DNA of 13,929 nucleotides from the NCBI GenBank assembly GCA_030653405.1, contig JAURZO010000080.1:1-13929 (forward strand). Reading direction: 5' to 3'. Positions within the stretch are counted from its first letter, which is position 1. Every line of letters begins with the position of its first letter. Made by a program: the position numbers and the translations under genes. The notes beneath the pieces are model-generated. The model had not been told where the DNA came from and made no database searches. It saw only the letters and a program-made list of their open reading frames with translations. This document shows, piece after piece, positions 13,294 to 13,929 of the stretch. This DNA is from Zwartia sp. (GTDB lineage: Bacteria; Pseudomonadota; Gammaproteobacteria; Burkholderiales; Burkholderiaceae_B).

Positions 13294-13901
13294 TGCGCAT
13301 CGGGCTCCTAGGCGGGAGTTTTGATCCAGTGCATATCGCGCACCTTGCACTGGCACAAGCAGCCTTGGATTTTCTGACTTTGGATGAAGTGCAGCTTATT
13401 CCTGCAGGTCAACCTTGGCAAAAGCCGCCACTTGGTGCAACGCCATCGCATCGTCTGAAAATGTTGGAGCTTGCGACCCAAGACAGCGATAGAATCACTG
13501 TCAACCCTATTGAAATCCAGCGAACTGGCCCTACTTATACAATTGAAACACTCAAAGCACTTGAGTCAGGCCACGATTATTTCTGGATCCTTGGTGCGGA
13601 TCAGCTCAAAAATTTTTGTACGTGGCAACGGTGGTCAGAAATCGCTGATCGTGTTCAACTGGTAGTAGCCCAAAGACCTGGTTCGACGCTGTCCACCCCA
13701 GACGAGCTTTCAGACTGGCTCAACGCTCATCAACGCAAACTTGTCTTTCTCCCTTTCGAACCGCTGGACATTTCAGCCAGTGCAATCCGTCAGCGGCTTG
13801 CACAACAACAATCAGCACGAGACCTCCTGCCAGAGATTGTCGAGCAATACATTCACGAGCACGGACTCTATCGTCCGAGTTCACCAAAACAGGAATACTG
13901 A
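13293..13901 (+). CDS. nadD: Nicotinate-nucleotide adenylyltransferase
   Basis: This 202-residue enzyme is NadD, which adenylates nicotinate mononucleotide with ATP to make deamido-NAD in the cytosol. The N-terminal nucleotidyltransferase motif GGSFDPVHIAH (residues 7-17, with the paired His14 and His17) and the C-terminal SASAIRQRL (161-169) are diagnostic; the middle has WILGADQLKNFCTWQRW. An in-frame GTG at 13284 would add three residues, but the ATG at 13293 fits the family start and overlaps the hemF stop (TGATG), a common coupling geometry. The stop in turn overlaps the next ATG at 13901 in the same way. Followed by rsfS, as in many proteobacteria. Confidence 0.96.
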   Translation: MRIGLLGGSFDPVHIAHLALAQAALDFLTLDEVQLIPAGQPWQKPPLGATPSHRLKMLELATQDSDRITVNPIEIQRTGPTYTIETLKALESGHDYFWILGADQLKNFCTWQRWSEIADRVQLVVAQRPGSTLSTPDELSDWLNAHQRKLVFLPFEPLDISASAIRQRLAQQQSARDLLPEIVEQYIHEHGLYRPSSPKQEY

Positions 13902-13929
13902 TGGACATCACTAAATTACAACGCGCCGT
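13901..13929 (+). CDS. rsfS: Ribosomal silencing factor RsfS, N-terminal fragment (runs off the window)
   Basis: Only the first ten codons are present, reading MDITKLQRAV, cut by the window end. This matches the typical N-terminus of betaproteobacterial RsfS (YbeB/Iojap family), which binds L14 and blocks subunit joining in stationary phase. Position directly after nadD, with a 1-nt stop/start overlap (TGATG) and AGGA 6 nt upstream of the ATG, supports the call strongly even from so little sequence. Confidence 0.75.

Overview
This 13.9-kb window reads as core chromosome of a betaproteobacterium, most likely order Burkholderiales and probably an Alcaligenaceae-like lineage. The genus cannot be fixed from the sequence. 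The evidence is a Bug-type (TctC family) periplasmic binding protein, an H-NS family protein of the short betaproteobacterial type, adjacent pepN and fbp, and the compact run yebC-purD-hemF-nadD-rsfS, an arrangement I associate with Bordetella-like and Burkholderia-like genomes. Base composition looks close to 50% GC in genes, with clearly AT-rich spacers.

Region by region: (1) 87-2377, minus strand: a nitrilase-superfamily amidase followed with a 4-nt overlap by the metalloprotease gene tldD. (2) 2378-3211: an H-NS-like nucleoid protein on the plus strand, set between AT-rich spacers and ended by a strong bidirectional hairpin terminator. (3) 3212-5095, minus strand: a TauD/TfdA-type Fe(II)/2-oxoglutarate dioxygenase followed by an orphan tripartite-tricarboxylate-transporter binding protein, a probable two-gene uptake and catabolism operon. 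(4) 5189-8986, plus strand: pepN (aminopeptidase N) and fbp (class I fructose-1,6-bisphosphatase). (5) 8987-9224: a convergent spacer holding a 14-bp inverted repeat and a patch of short degenerate repeats. (6) 9225-10211, minus strand: an NADPH:quinone oxidoreductase-like enzyme. (7) 10334-13929, plus strand: yebC, purD, hemF, nadD and the first codons of rsfS. These are separated by 5, 3, -1 and -1 nt and are almost certainly co-transcribed.

The genes are mainly housekeeping: peptide turnover (tldD, pepN), metabolite repair (nitrilase), gluconeogenesis (fbp), translation factor or regulator (yebC), purine, heme and NAD synthesis (purD, hemF, nadD) and ribosome silencing (rsfS). The most accessory-looking part is the H-NS-like gene together with the dioxygenase/Bug operon (about 2.4-5.1 kb).

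I found no CRISPR array, insertion sequence, tRNA, rRNA, phage gene or toxin-antitoxin pair, and no convincing new multi-gene system. The points worth a second look are small: repeats and palindromes in regulatory spacers, an orphan transporter component, and an eight-base homopolymer in hemF.
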